The notes beneath the pieces were generated by a model that was not told the DNA's origin, made no database searches, and saw only the letters and a program-made list of their open reading frames with translations. From CG2-30-58-95 sp964618215 (lineage in GTDB: Bacteria > Chloroflexota > Anaerolineae > Anaerolineales > Villigracilaceae), in contig CAZTZE010000003.1 of assembly GCA_964618215.1 (NCBI GenBank), forward strand, positions 1-64,000: 64,000 bases of DNA, given 5' to 3'. The position numbers and the translations under genes are program-made. Numbering within the stretch: the first letter of the stretch is position 1; each line of letters begins with the position of its first letter. This document shows, in pieces, positions 25,973 to 34,367 of this stretch.

Positions 25973-26026
25973 GAATTCGTGTAATTCGATGCTAAAAAAG
26001 AATTCGAGTAATTCGATGCTCAAAGC
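25973..26026. repeat. Right flank repeat of the GxxExxY gene
   Basis: Two units GAATTCGTGTAATTCGATGC and GAATTCGAGTAATTCGATGC. Reverse-complemented, the second agrees with the left-flank head at 18 of 20 positions. A solo relative, AATTCGTGAAATTCGATGC, stands at 34302-34320. Confidence 0.8.
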
Positions 26027-26070
26027 ATACAACAAAACTCAATCTCCCGCAAGCGGGTATAATCAACCCT

Positions 26071-27096
26071 ATGACCGACCCAACGAAACGCGTCCTCGAC
26101 CCTGAGCCGAAGCCCGACGATCGCCTCGACCAGACCCTGCGTCCGCAACTGCTTTCAGACCTGATTGGTCAGGAGAACGTCAAGGAAAATCTCGCCATTC
26201 TGATCGCCGCCGCCCGTCAGCGCAAAGAGCCGCTCGATCATGTGCTATTCTACGGCCCACCCGGCCTGGGCAAAACCACCCTGGCGCACGTAGTGGCTAA
26301 TGAAATGGGTGTCAACATCAAAGTCACCTCCGGCCCGGCCATTGAGCGCGCCGGCGATCTGGCCGCCATCCTGACCAACCTGCGCGCTGGCGATGTTTTG
26401 TTTATTGATGAAGTCCACCGCCTGGGCAAGGTTGTGGAAGAAGTGCTTTATCCGGCGATGGAAGATTACGCCCTCGACATTGTCATTGGCAAGGGTCCCT
26501 CAGCCCGCTCCATCCGCTTGAAACTGCCTCGCTTCACAATCGTCGGCGCGACGACGCGGCTGGCGCTGATGACCGCGCCGCTGCGGGCGCGCTTCGGGGC
26601 GGTCTATCGCCTGGATTACTACGACATCCAGGCCATGCAGGCCATTGTCCGGCGCGCGGCGAATTTATTCAAGGTGGAAGCGGATTCCGGCGGCGTGGAG
26701 GAGATCGCCCGCCGGGCGCGCGGCACGCCGCGCGTCGCGCTGCGTCTCCTGCGCCGCGTGCGCGACTACGCCCAGGTGCGCGCGGACGGGACAGTTACGC
26801 GTGCCGTCGCGCACGAGGCTCTCGACCTGCTGGCCGTTGATCCGCTTGGCTTGGACGACTTGGACCGGCGTGTGCTGAAGACTGTCATCCAAAAATATAA
26901 CGGCGGCCCGGTGGGATTGAACACGATTGCCGCTGCCATCAGCGAAGAACCGGACACCATCATGGACGTGGTCGAACCCTACCTGCTGCAACTGGGTTTC
27001 CTCGACCGCACCCCGCAGGGACGCGTGGCAACGAAGGCGGCTTATGAGCATTTGGGGGTGGAATATAACGAGAACACGCAGCCGAGACTACTTTAA
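26071..27096 (+). CDS. ruvB: Holliday junction branch migration ATPase RuvB
   Basis: A 341-residue AAA+ motor that with RuvA drives branch migration in recombination repair. LRPQLLSDLIGQENVKENL at 23-41, Walker A GPPGLGKT at 62-69, Walker B FIDEVH at 111-116, sensor 1 FTIVGATTRLALMTAPLRAR with the arginine finger region, and the winged-helix C-terminal domain with YLLQLGFLDRTPQGRVAT. Length and all motifs are normal. ruvA and ruvC are not in the window. The next gene queA follows after a word array; ruvB-queA neighbourhood is common in bacteria. Confidence 0.97.
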   Translation: MTDPTKRVLDPEPKPDDRLDQTLRPQLLSDLIGQENVKENLAILIAAARQRKEPLDHVLFYGPPGLGKTTLAHVVANEMGVNIKVTSGPAIERAGDLAAILTNLRAGDVLFIDEVHRLGKVVEEVLYPAMEDYALDIVIGKGPSARSIRLKLPRFTIVGATTRLALMTAPLRARFGAVYRLDYYDIQAMQAIVRRAANLFKVEADSGGVEEIARRARGTPRVALRLLRRVRDYAQVRADGTVTRAVAHEALDLLAVDPLGLDDLDRRVLKTVIQKYNGGPVGLNTIAAAISEEPDTIMDVVEPYLLQLGFLDRTPQGRVATKAAYEHLGVEYNENTQPRLL

Positions 27097-27167
27097 GTTC
27101 ACACGTTGGCACGTTCACACGTTTGAACGTTCAGCGTGCCAACGTGAAAACGTGTAAACGTGTAAAC
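27097..27167. repeat. ACGTG/ACGTT word array in the queA leader
   Basis: Words such as GTTCACACGTTGGCACG, CACGTTTGAACGTTC and CGTGTAAACGTGTAAAC in both directions, so the transcript can fold on itself. It runs up to the queA ATG and leaves no Shine-Dalgarno sequence, which may lower queA translation. Confidence 0.8.
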
Positions 27168-28184
27168 ATGAAAACCTCCGACTTCGATTACGACCTTCCT
27201 CCCAAATTCATCGCCCAGACTCCCCTCGAGCCGCGCGATTCGTCGCGCCTGCTTATCCTGCACCGTGATACGGGAACGCTGGAACACGCCATTTTCCGCG
27301 ACATTGGCAAATACCTGAACCCCGGCGATTTGCTGGTGGTGAATCGCACGCGTGTCATTCCGGCGCGGATTTTCACACGCAAGCCGACCGGCGGCCGCGT
27401 CGAAATTTTGCTCCTGCATCGTGAGGAAGGGACCACTTGGGAAGCCCTGGTCGGTGGGAAAGGCTTGAAGGTCGGCTCGCGCTTGCAGGTTGAAGAGAAT
27501 GGCCCCGAGGCCGAGATCGTGGATGCGCTGGATGGCGCCCGGCGCCTGATCCGCTTTTCAAAACCGATTGAACTCTACCTTCCCCGCATCGGGCATGTCC
27601 CCCTGCCGCCGTATATCCACGAGCCGTTGAAAAATCCCGAACGCTATCAAACCGTCTATGCCTGCGAACCCGGCTCCGCCGCCGCGCCGACGGCTGGTCT
27701 GCACTTCACGCAGCGTTTGCTGGACGAGTTGCAGGCGCAGGGCGTAAAGATCGTCTCCGTCACCCTGCACGTCGGGCTGGACACCTTCGCCCCCGTAACC
27801 GAAAATGATCCGGGCGAGCATGAAATCCATACCGAATGGTGCGAACTTCCGCAGGCGACAGCCGATGCCATCAACCGGACGCGACAAGCGGGTGGGAGGG
27901 TAATAGCAGTCGGAACGACATCCGTGAGGACATTGGAATCGGCCGCTGTTGTAGGGCGGGATGCCATCCCGCCCTACAGTGGACCGACGAACTTATATAT
28001 CCTGCCCGGCTACCAGTTCAAAATTGTTGATGCCATGATCACAAATTTCCACCTGCCGCGCTCGACGCTCATCATGCTGGTCAGCGCCTTCGCCGGACGG
28101 GAGAAGATACTCCATGCCTACGAAGTCGCCAAACGTGAAAAATATCGCTTCTACTCATTCGGCGATGCGATGTTAATTGTTTGA
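27168..28184 (+). CDS. queA: S-adenosylmethionine:tRNA ribosyltransferase-isomerase
   Basis: A 338-residue enzyme of queuosine synthesis that transfers and isomerises the ribosyl part of SAM onto preQ1 in tRNA. Family blocks: FDYDLPPKFIAQTPLEPRDS at the start, GDLLVVNRTRVIPAR, YACEPGSAAAPTAGLHFT, LHVGLDTFAPV, EWCELP, GTTSVRTLESAA, and MITNFHLPRSTLIMLVSAFA. The start is the ATG at 27168 by family match; upstream in-frame codons are word-array DNA. At about residues 261-270, between LESAA and LYILPGY, a perfect palindrome adds VVGRDAIPPYSG in a loop that varies among homologues. Confidence 0.96.
   Translation: MKTSDFDYDLPPKFIAQTPLEPRDSSRLLILHRDTGTLEHAIFRDIGKYLNPGDLLVVNRTRVIPARIFTRKPTGGRVEILLLHREEGTTWEALVGGKGLKVGSRLQVEENGPEAEIVDALDGARRLIRFSKPIELYLPRIGHVPLPPYIHEPLKNPERYQTVYACEPGSAAAPTAGLHFTQRLLDELQAQGVKIVSVTLHVGLDTFAPVTENDPGEHEIHTEWCELPQATADAINRTRQAGGRVIAVGTTSVRTLESAAVVGRDAIPPYSGPTNLYILPGYQFKIVDAMITNFHLPRSTLIMLVSAFAGREKILHAYEVAKREKYRFYSFGDAMLIV
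27950..27978. repeat. Perfect 29 bp palindrome inside queA
   Basis: Arms TGTAGGGCGGGATG and CATCCCGCCCTACA around a central C, no mismatch. It lies in frame within queA. A decayed relative is at 13235-13261 in the mannosidase gene. Confidence 0.88.
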
Positions 28185-28262
28185 ACGTTGGCACGTTTTC
28201 AAGTTAGAACGTTTAACGTGAAAACATGCCAACGTGTAAACGTGTCAACTTGCCAACGTGTA
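28185..28262. repeat. ACGTG word array spanning the start of the glycosylase gene
   Basis: Words GAACGTTGGCACG, AACGTTTAACGTG, CAACGTGTAAACGTG and CAACTTGCCAACGTG, in both directions. It fills the queA-glycosylase gap and codes for the first dozen residues of the glycosylase if the ATG at 28226 is used. Confidence 0.8.
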
Positions 28263-28951
28263 TCAAGAGACCCGCTATCGAAACGCTCAACGCTGAATTG
28301 TTATCTTGTAGGAAGTGCCCGCGCCTCGTCGCCTGGCGGGAAGAGGTTGCTCGCGTCAAGCGTCGCGCCTACCGTGACTGGGGCTACTGGGGCAAACCCG
28401 TCCCCGGATTTGGCGACTCGCAGGCGCGCGTGCTGGCGGTGGGCCTCGCCCCGGGCGCGCACGGCTCGAACCGCACCGGGCGCATGTTTACCGGCGACGC
28501 CTCTGGCGAATTCCTATACCCGGCCCTGTACCGCGCCGGGTTTGCATCCCAGCCAGATTCGCATCAGCGCGACGACGGGCTAACTTTGAAAGACCTGTAT
28601 ATCACTGCTGTCTGCCGCTGCGCCCCGCCGAAGAACAAGCCCACGCAACAAGAAATGGATAATTGCCAGCCGTACTTGGAGCGCGAGATTGACCTGATTC
28701 GACCAAAAGTTTTCGTTGCACTCGGCCGCATTGCCTTCGAGAACCTTCTACGAATTTGTTCAACGGAAGACGCATCCCGCAACACATATTTCGCTCACTG
28801 CGCTACTTACCACCTCCTGCCTTCTGCCTCCTGGCTGGTCTGCTCCTATCATCCCAGCCGCCAAAACACACAGACCGGGCGTCTGACTGCTGAAATGTTC
28901 GATGCCGTATGGCGAAAAATCCGGGAATTATTGGATCACCCCCCCCGCTGA
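28226..28951 (+). CDS. Type-5 uracil-DNA glycosylase (UDGb-like)
   Basis: About 241 residues. The family-5 core is clear: LLSCRKCPRLVAWREEVA (two Cys of the Fe-S cluster), GYWGKPVPGFGD, VGLAPGAHGSNRTGRMFTGD (motif A), YITAVCRCAPPKNKP, and SYHPSRQNTQTGRLT (motif B). It removes uracil, and in this family also other deaminated bases, from DNA. The N-terminus is doubtful: the ATG at 28226 and TTG at 28250 both lie inside a repeat array (MPTCKRVNLPTCIK), so a repeat seems to have replaced the original start region. It ends 6 bp before the next gene. Confidence 0.9.
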   Translation: MPTCKRVNLPTCIKRPAIETLNAELLSCRKCPRLVAWREEVARVKRRAYRDWGYWGKPVPGFGDSQARVLAVGLAPGAHGSNRTGRMFTGDASGEFLYPALYRAGFASQPDSHQRDDGLTLKDLYITAVCRCAPPKNKPTQQEMDNCQPYLEREIDLIRPKVFVALGRIAFENLLRICSTEDASRNTYFAHCATYHLLPSASWLVCSYHPSRQNTQTGRLTAEMFDAVWRKIRELLDHPPR

Positions 28952-28957
28952 TCCGTT

Positions 28958-30013
28958 ATGCCTCCCTCATCCCTCCTCGGCCCAATTGCCCTGCTCGGCT
29001 CCGGTGAGACCTCTCTCTCAGGCGGGCGGATCTTTGAATCTCTTGCTCAGAACTTGCCCTCTCCTTTGCGGATCGTCATCTTGGAGACTCCGGCCGGGTT
29101 TGAGCTTAACTCCTCCCAGGTCGCCGGACGTGTGGCTGAATTCCTGGCGACACGTTTGCAGAATTACAACCCACGTCTGGATCTCTTACCAGCCCGCAAG
29201 CGTGGCACCCCCTTCAGCCCAGATGACATCAATCTTTTAACACCCCTTCTCTGCGCCAATCTAATATTTATGGGCCCTGGCTCACCGACCTATGCCGTGC
29301 GCCAGTTGCGCGGCTCGCTGGCCTGGGATATCCTGCGTGCCCGTCATCGTATGGGCGCAGCCCTGGTCTTCGCCAGCGCGGCGACCATCGCGGTCGGCGC
29401 CTGGACCTTGCCCGTGTATGAAATATATAAAGTTGGCGAGGATGTTTACACCCTCCCCGGTCTGGACCTGTTCGCGGATTTTGGCCTTTCGCTGTCCTTC
29501 ATCCCGCATTGGAACAACACCGATGGCGGAGCGGAGGTGGATACGAGCCGCTGTTTCTTTGGCATGGAACGCTTCGACGAGTGGTGCGCCTTGCTCCCGT
29601 CCGGTCACACCACCCTCGGCGTGGACGAGCATACCGGTCTGATCTTTGATTTTGCCCTCGGCCAATGCCGCGTCAGCGGAGTCAGCTCCGTAACGCTGCT
29701 GCGTGAATGCAATCCCAAGATCTACCATGCAAACGCCAGTTTCCCTTTAGCTGAATTAGGTGAATTCCATGCGCCAGCTTCTCCTGAAGAGGGTATTCCG
29801 GCTTCAGCGTGGAAAATGATTTTGGATGCAACCTCATCCGGCCAGGCGAATGAGGAGATTCCTGCTGGGGTTTTGAAGCTGGCTGAAGCTCGCCGGCGAG
29901 CGCGCTTACGCAAAGATTGGGTGGCTGCCGATAACTTGCGTCAACAAATCGCCAACCTTGGCTGGCAGGTACTGGATACGCCGGACGGGTCTAAAGTAAT
30001 TCCGCTATCTTGA
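28958..30013 (+). CDS. Cyanophycinase-like (peptidase S51-type) protein with a CysRS-like tail
   Basis: A 351-residue protein. The first about 260 residues look like the class I amidotransferase-like fold of peptidase S51/cyanophycinase: GPIALLGSGETSLSGG, LRIVILETPAGFE, ANLIFMGPGSPTYAVRQL, LVFASAATIAVGAWTLPVYE (Ser in the nucleophile elbow FASAAT), then VDEHTGLIFD. The last about 60 residues (LAEARRRARLRKDWVAADNL, GWQVLDTPDG) match the C-terminal motif of cysteinyl-tRNA synthetases (KD-x-x-x-AD-x-x-R...G-x-x-x-x-DT-x-x-G). I infer a fusion; the substrate is unknown. Confidence 0.72.
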   Translation: MPPSSLLGPIALLGSGETSLSGGRIFESLAQNLPSPLRIVILETPAGFELNSSQVAGRVAEFLATRLQNYNPRLDLLPARKRGTPFSPDDINLLTPLLCANLIFMGPGSPTYAVRQLRGSLAWDILRARHRMGAALVFASAATIAVGAWTLPVYEIYKVGEDVYTLPGLDLFADFGLSLSFIPHWNNTDGGAEVDTSRCFFGMERFDEWCALLPSGHTTLGVDEHTGLIFDFALGQCRVSGVSSVTLLRECNPKIYHANASFPLAELGEFHAPASPEEGIPASAWKMILDATSSGQANEEIPAGVLKLAEARRRARLRKDWVAADNLRQQIANLGWQVLDTPDGSKVIPLS

Positions 30014-30109
30014 TTCGCTTCATCGCTGACTCGCTGACTTGCCGAACCGCTCCTTTGTCCGACCACCGAAAAATAGGATAAAATACGGTCAGGAATTCTT
30101 GGAGATCAC

Positions 30110-31408
30110 ATGCGCGCCGTAGATATCATCCTCAAAAAACGCGACAAGGGTGAGCTGACTCGCGAAGAGATCGAGTTCTTCGTCCAGGGTTTTACGCGCG
30201 GCGAGATCGCCGATTACCAGGTTTCAGCCTGGGCTATGGCGGTGCTGCTCAACGGGATGACCGCTCGCGAGACGGCCGATTTGACCCTCGCCATGGCTCA
30301 CTCCGGCGAAGTAATGGATCTTTCTGACGTGGTCAAAATCGCGGTGGACAAACATTCCACTGGCGGCGTCGGCGATAAGACCTCACTGGTCGTTTTGCCG
30401 ATTGTCGCTGCCTGCGGCCTGCCGGTTGGCAAGATGTCTGGGCGCGGGCTGGGTTTCAGCGGCGGGACGCTCGACAAGATGGAATCCATCCCCGGCTACC
30501 GCTGCGATCTGACCACCGAGGAATTCAAACGCCAACTGAAAGAGACCGGCATCGTCCTGACCGGCCAGAGCCTTGATCTAGCCCCCGCCGACGGAAAACT
30601 CTACGCCCTGCGCGATGTAACCGGCACGGTGCAGTCCATCCCGCTGATCGTTTCGTCGGTGATGAGCAAAAAGATCGCCGCCGGGGCGCAAGCCATCCTG
30701 CTGGATGTCAAGGTCGGCTTGGGCGCGTTCATGCAAACCCTGGATGAGTCCCGTGAGCTGGCAAAGCTGATGGTTTCCATTGGCGAACTGGCCGGGCGCC
30801 GCGTGGTGACCCTGCTCTCGGATATGAACCAGCCGCTTGGCAACGCGGTTGGCAACGCCCTGGAGGTTCGCGAGGCGATAGAGACTCTCCACGGCGGCGG
30901 CCCCCCGGATTTTCGCGAACATTGCTTGACCGTTTCGGCACACATGTTGGCTTTAGGAGGCATAGCCTCGAACCTGGCGTCGGGCCGCGCCCTGGCGGTG
31001 CGCGCCCTCGACGAAGGGCCTGCCTGGCAAAAATTCCGCGCCCTGGTCTCAGCCCAGGGCGGGGATGCGACCTACGTGGACGATCCTGATCATCTGCCGC
31101 GCGCCAGGTTTGTCGAGGTGGTGAACGCGCCTCGAAGCGGATACCTGGCCCAGGTCCACGCACGCATCGTGGGTGAGGCGGCGGTGGCGCTCGGCGCGGG
31201 TCGAATAAAAAAGGGCGACCCGGTTGAGCATTCCGTCGGCATCCTTGTCCATCATAAAGTAGGTGAATTCGTCGAGCAGGGCCAGCAGTTGTTCACCATC
31301 CACGCCAATGATCCAGCGCGGCAGGCCGAGGCCCGGAAATGCGTCTTGAAGGCTCACCTGTGGAGCGATGAACCAGTTGCACCGCTGCCTATCTTTTATG
31401 AAAACTAA
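30110..31408 (+). CDS. pdp: Pyrimidine-nucleoside phosphorylase
   Basis: A 432-residue nucleoside phosphorylase family 3 enzyme that splits thymidine/uridine-type nucleosides with phosphate. Family signature KHSTGGVGDKTSLVVLPIVA at 81-100, GRGLGFSGGTLDKMESIPGY, DVTGTVQSIPLIVSSVMSKK and a C-terminal biotinyl-like domain with VDDPDHLPRA and VGILVHHKVGEFV. Could equally be called deoA. TTGGAG lies before the ATG. With upp, udk, ndk and pyrG it gives a full pyrimidine salvage set in this window, though not in one operon. Confidence 0.94.
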   Translation: MRAVDIILKKRDKGELTREEIEFFVQGFTRGEIADYQVSAWAMAVLLNGMTARETADLTLAMAHSGEVMDLSDVVKIAVDKHSTGGVGDKTSLVVLPIVAACGLPVGKMSGRGLGFSGGTLDKMESIPGYRCDLTTEEFKRQLKETGIVLTGQSLDLAPADGKLYALRDVTGTVQSIPLIVSSVMSKKIAAGAQAILLDVKVGLGAFMQTLDESRELAKLMVSIGELAGRRVVTLLSDMNQPLGNAVGNALEVREAIETLHGGGPPDFREHCLTVSAHMLALGGIASNLASGRALAVRALDEGPAWQKFRALVSAQGGDATYVDDPDHLPRARFVEVVNAPRSGYLAQVHARIVGEAAVALGAGRIKKGDPVEHSVGILVHHKVGEFVEQGQQLFTIHANDPARQAEARKCVLKAHLWSDEPVAPLPIFYEN

Positions 31409-31450
31409 CCAAATTATCCTTGCATAATCGCGATTAATGGTGCATACTAA

Positions 31451-31503
31451 CGTAACGCGGAATTCATTCCGCAACCAAAGGGCGATATGAATATCGCGCT
31501 ACA
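31451..31503. repeat. Composite double palindrome
   Basis: Two small palindromes side by side: GCGGAATTCATTCCGC (31457-31472) and GGCGATATGAATATCGC (31481-31497) followed by GCTACA. The same pair, inverted and with several changes, is at 49289-49347. Confidence 0.7.
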
Positions 31504-31556
31504 AAATCTTCGCGGTTGGCATAGTTTTTAAAGAGCAATACTATAAGGAGCGCGCC

Positions 31557-34145
31557 ATGACTAATGTTTCCTTAAGGGAATATAACCGTGAAATCGAAGG
31601 CCTCATCGAAAGTGGACGTATTGATGAGGCGCTTAGCCATTGCCAACATAGCCTGAAGACTTTTCCCATGTACATCGAAACGTATCGCTTGCTGGGGAAA
31701 GCCCTCCTGGAGGTTCGCCGTTACGGCGACGCGGCGGATATCTTTCAACGCATCCTGATGGCCGTGCCGGATGATTTCGTCGCCCATGTTGGCATGAGCA
31801 TCATCCGTGACGACGAAGCCAAGGCTGATGAAGCGATCTGGCACATGGAGCGCGCCTTTGAAATCCAACCTTCGAATCCAGCCATTCAGAGCGAGTTGAA
31901 ACGCCTGTATGGGCGACGGGATGGTACCGAGCCGCGTAAAGTCCGCCTGACGCGCGACGCGCTGGCGAATATGTACACCCAGGGTGAACTCTATAATCAG
32001 GCCATTTCAGAAATCCGTTCAGTGATGGCTGAAGATGCAAATCGCCCCGACTTGCAGGTTATGTTGGCGCGAGCTTATTACCGGGCCGGGCAGAAGGTGG
32101 AAGCCACCGAGATGTCCATGACTCTGTTGAAAAAGTATCCCTATTGCCTGGATGCATTACGTGTTCTGGTGGATATCCTGCCGGGCACCGGTCGCGCGGA
32201 GGACGCCACGGTTTACCGTCAGCGCGTGGAGCAACTGGACCCGTATGCAGCCTTCGTGAAAGACTCGGTTTTTCAATCCGATCAAGTTGACGATTCGGCG
32301 GTTAGCCTGGGACGCCTGGATTACCAGCCGGTTGATCAAGCAGAAGCGGTTCAACCAGGTTGGGCCTCCTCGCTGGGCATCCGCCTGACGTCAGAATCGC
32401 TGCCAGAAGCCAGAGCGGAGAGAGCGCAAGCCTCGGTTTCGTTTGAGCCGCCGGCGTTTGCGGAACCTGCAGCCGCCAAGAGTGAGGCCGACATTCCGGA
32501 TTGGCTTCGCTCTGCAGGTTGGCAGGAGTCCACAGGCGAGGCGCAGGACATGCTGCCGCTGGACAGCGCAGCGGAGGCACAAGGCGACGAGCCGATCGCC
32601 CGGGCGGAAATCCCCGACTGGCTGACAGCCATGGCGCCATCCGCAGCAGCCGATCAGATGAACGTTCCCGAACCTGCCTCACTCCAACCAACGGCGGAAA
32701 CGAAGGCTGCGCGGATAACACCTTTCGAGGAAATGCCCGAGGAAGCGGAGAAGGTCGCGGATCGGCTTCCAAAACCGACATCTCCCTTCGAAGGCGTCAA
32801 AGCAGGCGCGGCTTACGAAGAGATACTGGAATCCACTCCGGATTGGATGAAAGGTCTGACATCACCGGAAGAGACGCCACCCCCGGAGTTGGCACCCGCC
32901 GCTCCAGTTGTAGTTGAGCAAGAGCCGCCTGAACCCGTAACTGCTGATTCTGGGCTTCCATCCCTTGAAGATCAGGATGCTGCCATGGCCTGGCTGGAAA
33001 ACCTGGCTGCAAAACAGGGTGCAAAACCCGAAGAATTGCTGACCAGGCCCGAAGATCGTTCTGAGACCCCGCCCGAATGGGTGCGCAAGGAGATGGGGGC
33101 TGAACCGGTTGAACCTGCCGAGACCTGGCTGTCCAGCCTGCCCTCCGAGCCGGAGATTATGGAAGTTGCGCAACCGGCTTTCGAGGAGACTGCTTCTTCA
33201 GAATTCGCTGCGGAACCACCCGCAGCCGCTTTTATCGAGGCTGAGACGTTGTCCTGGCTGGATGGCTTGAGGGCCGACCAGGGCGCCAGCCCGGAAGAGT
33301 TGCCTGTAACTGCGCCGGATTTGGAACAAGGAGCTCCAGTTCTTTCAGAATTCGTTGAACCAGTTGCAGCGATCCCTGAGATTCCAGAAGCTATCCCAGT
33401 ATTACCAGAAGAGGATGTCGCTTCATGGCTGAAGACCCTGGAAACTTCTGACCAAGCAGGTGCTGCGCACCGAGTAGGCGCTGTGCGGAAAACGGGAGAA
33501 ACAATCCCTGTTTCTCAAAGTCAACCAGAACCTTCGTCGGGTGAAGAGTTACCCGATTGGTTGAGAGATATTGCCCGGCCTATCTCGGTGGCTGAAGCCT
33601 CGAAGGAAGAGGAATTACCCGATTGGATGATTTCACCGGCTGAAATGCCTCGCGGTGTCCCGCAGGAGCCTGTTGAAGGATCAGGGATGGCAATCCCAGG
33701 CGAAGATGAGAACGCCCCGATAGCGGCGGTCCTTACACCGACGATCCCGGAAGAATGGCTGCCGGCTGAAACGATGGAGGCGGAGGCAACTGAAACCGCT
33801 GTCCCAGAGCCGGCTGCGCCTGTTCCTCAACCGGCTTTATCCCCGCTGCCCGGCGTGGTGGGTGAATTGGCTCGCGTGCCCAGCCAGGATAAAGATGCCG
33901 ATACCCTGCAAAATGCACAAATAGCCCTGAAAAATGGAAATTTGAACGATGCTATGACCGGGTATGCAAAGTTGATCAAGAAAAAGCGCTTGTTGGATGA
34001 GGTCATTCACGACTTGCGTGAAGGGGTGTATACCTTCCCTGTGGATATAATCTTCTGGCAAACGCTGGGCGATGCTTATAACCGCGCCAACATGCTGCAA
34101 GAAGCTCTGGATGCGTATACGAAGGCGGAAGAACTTTTACGGTGA
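31557..34145 (+). CDS. TPR protein with ten or so DWL/DWM motifs
   Basis: An 862-residue protein. Residues about 5-230 are tetratricopeptide repeats (LIESGRIDEALSHCQHSLKT, LLGKALLEVRRYGDAADIFQ). Residues about 275-770 are acidic, Pro/Glu-rich and disordered, with short motifs: IPDWLRSAGW, IPDWLTAMAP, TPDWMKGLTS, MAWLENLAAKQGA, TPPEWVRKEM, ETWLSSLPSE, LSWLDGLRADQGA, VASWLKTLET, LPDWLRDIAR, LPDWMISPAE. The end (about 785-862) is TPR again. I infer a scaffold whose Trp motifs bind a partner; this layout is one I associate with Chloroflexota. A GAGTAGG-family repeat at 33456-33489 is translated within the linker (AHRVGAVRKT). AAGGAG lies before the ATG. Confidence 0.78.
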   Translation: MTNVSLREYNREIEGLIESGRIDEALSHCQHSLKTFPMYIETYRLLGKALLEVRRYGDAADIFQRILMAVPDDFVAHVGMSIIRDDEAKADEAIWHMERAFEIQPSNPAIQSELKRLYGRRDGTEPRKVRLTRDALANMYTQGELYNQAISEIRSVMAEDANRPDLQVMLARAYYRAGQKVEATEMSMTLLKKYPYCLDALRVLVDILPGTGRAEDATVYRQRVEQLDPYAAFVKDSVFQSDQVDDSAVSLGRLDYQPVDQAEAVQPGWASSLGIRLTSESLPEARAERAQASVSFEPPAFAEPAAAKSEADIPDWLRSAGWQESTGEAQDMLPLDSAAEAQGDEPIARAEIPDWLTAMAPSAAADQMNVPEPASLQPTAETKAARITPFEEMPEEAEKVADRLPKPTSPFEGVKAGAAYEEILESTPDWMKGLTSPEETPPPELAPAAPVVVEQEPPEPVTADSGLPSLEDQDAAMAWLENLAAKQGAKPEELLTRPEDRSETPPEWVRKEMGAEPVEPAETWLSSLPSEPEIMEVAQPAFEETASSEFAAEPPAAAFIEAETLSWLDGLRADQGASPEELPVTAPDLEQGAPVLSEFVEPVAAIPEIPEAIPVLPEEDVASWLKTLETSDQAGAAHRVGAVRKTGETIPVSQSQPEPSSGEELPDWLRDIARPISVAEASKEEELPDWMISPAEMPRGVPQEPVEGSGMAIPGEDENAPIAAVLTPTIPEEWLPAETMEAEATETAVPEPAAPVPQPALSPLPGVVGELARVPSQDKDADTLQNAQIALKNGNLNDAMTGYAKLIKKKRLLDEVIHDLREGVYTFPVDIIFWQTLGDAYNRANMLQEALDAYTKAEELLR
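33456..33489 (+). repeat. GAGTAGG-family repeat inside the TPR gene
   Basis: CAGGTGCTGCGCA at 33457-33469 followed directly by CCGAGTAGGCGCTGTGCGGA at 33470-33489: one partial and one full copy of the dispersed 20-mer, in frame, coding for about residues 634-644. Confidence 0.75.
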
Positions 34146-34167
34146 GCGGTCAAAATTGGTTACCATG

Positions 34168-34225
34168 TAAAACGTAAAACGTAAAGCGTAAAGCGTAAAA
34201 CGTAGGCCAATCGCGTTTTACGCTT
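34168..34225. repeat. GTAAAACGTAAAGCG word array
   Basis: GTAAAACGTAAAACGTAAAG, then AAGCGTAAAACG, then the reverse words CGCGTTTTACGCTTC, so the array can form a hairpin. It lies between the TPR gene and ndk. The related array at 48623-48667 uses the same words. Confidence 0.75.
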
Positions 34226-34367
34226 CATGTTTTTGCAAACTGGGCTGCTTCCACCTGTGCCTGCGTCAGGTGCAGGCAGTGCAGGCAAAAAATTTCGGTC
34301 AATTCGTGAAATTCGATGCAGCGTCCTCTTATTCCCGATAAAGCCTAATTCAATCTCGGAGGCAATT

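Noticed and set aside
34227..34367. Longer N-terminus for nucleoside diphosphate kinase
   Set aside because: Family length and a strong CGGAGG site put the start at 34368; the upstream part is repeat DNA.
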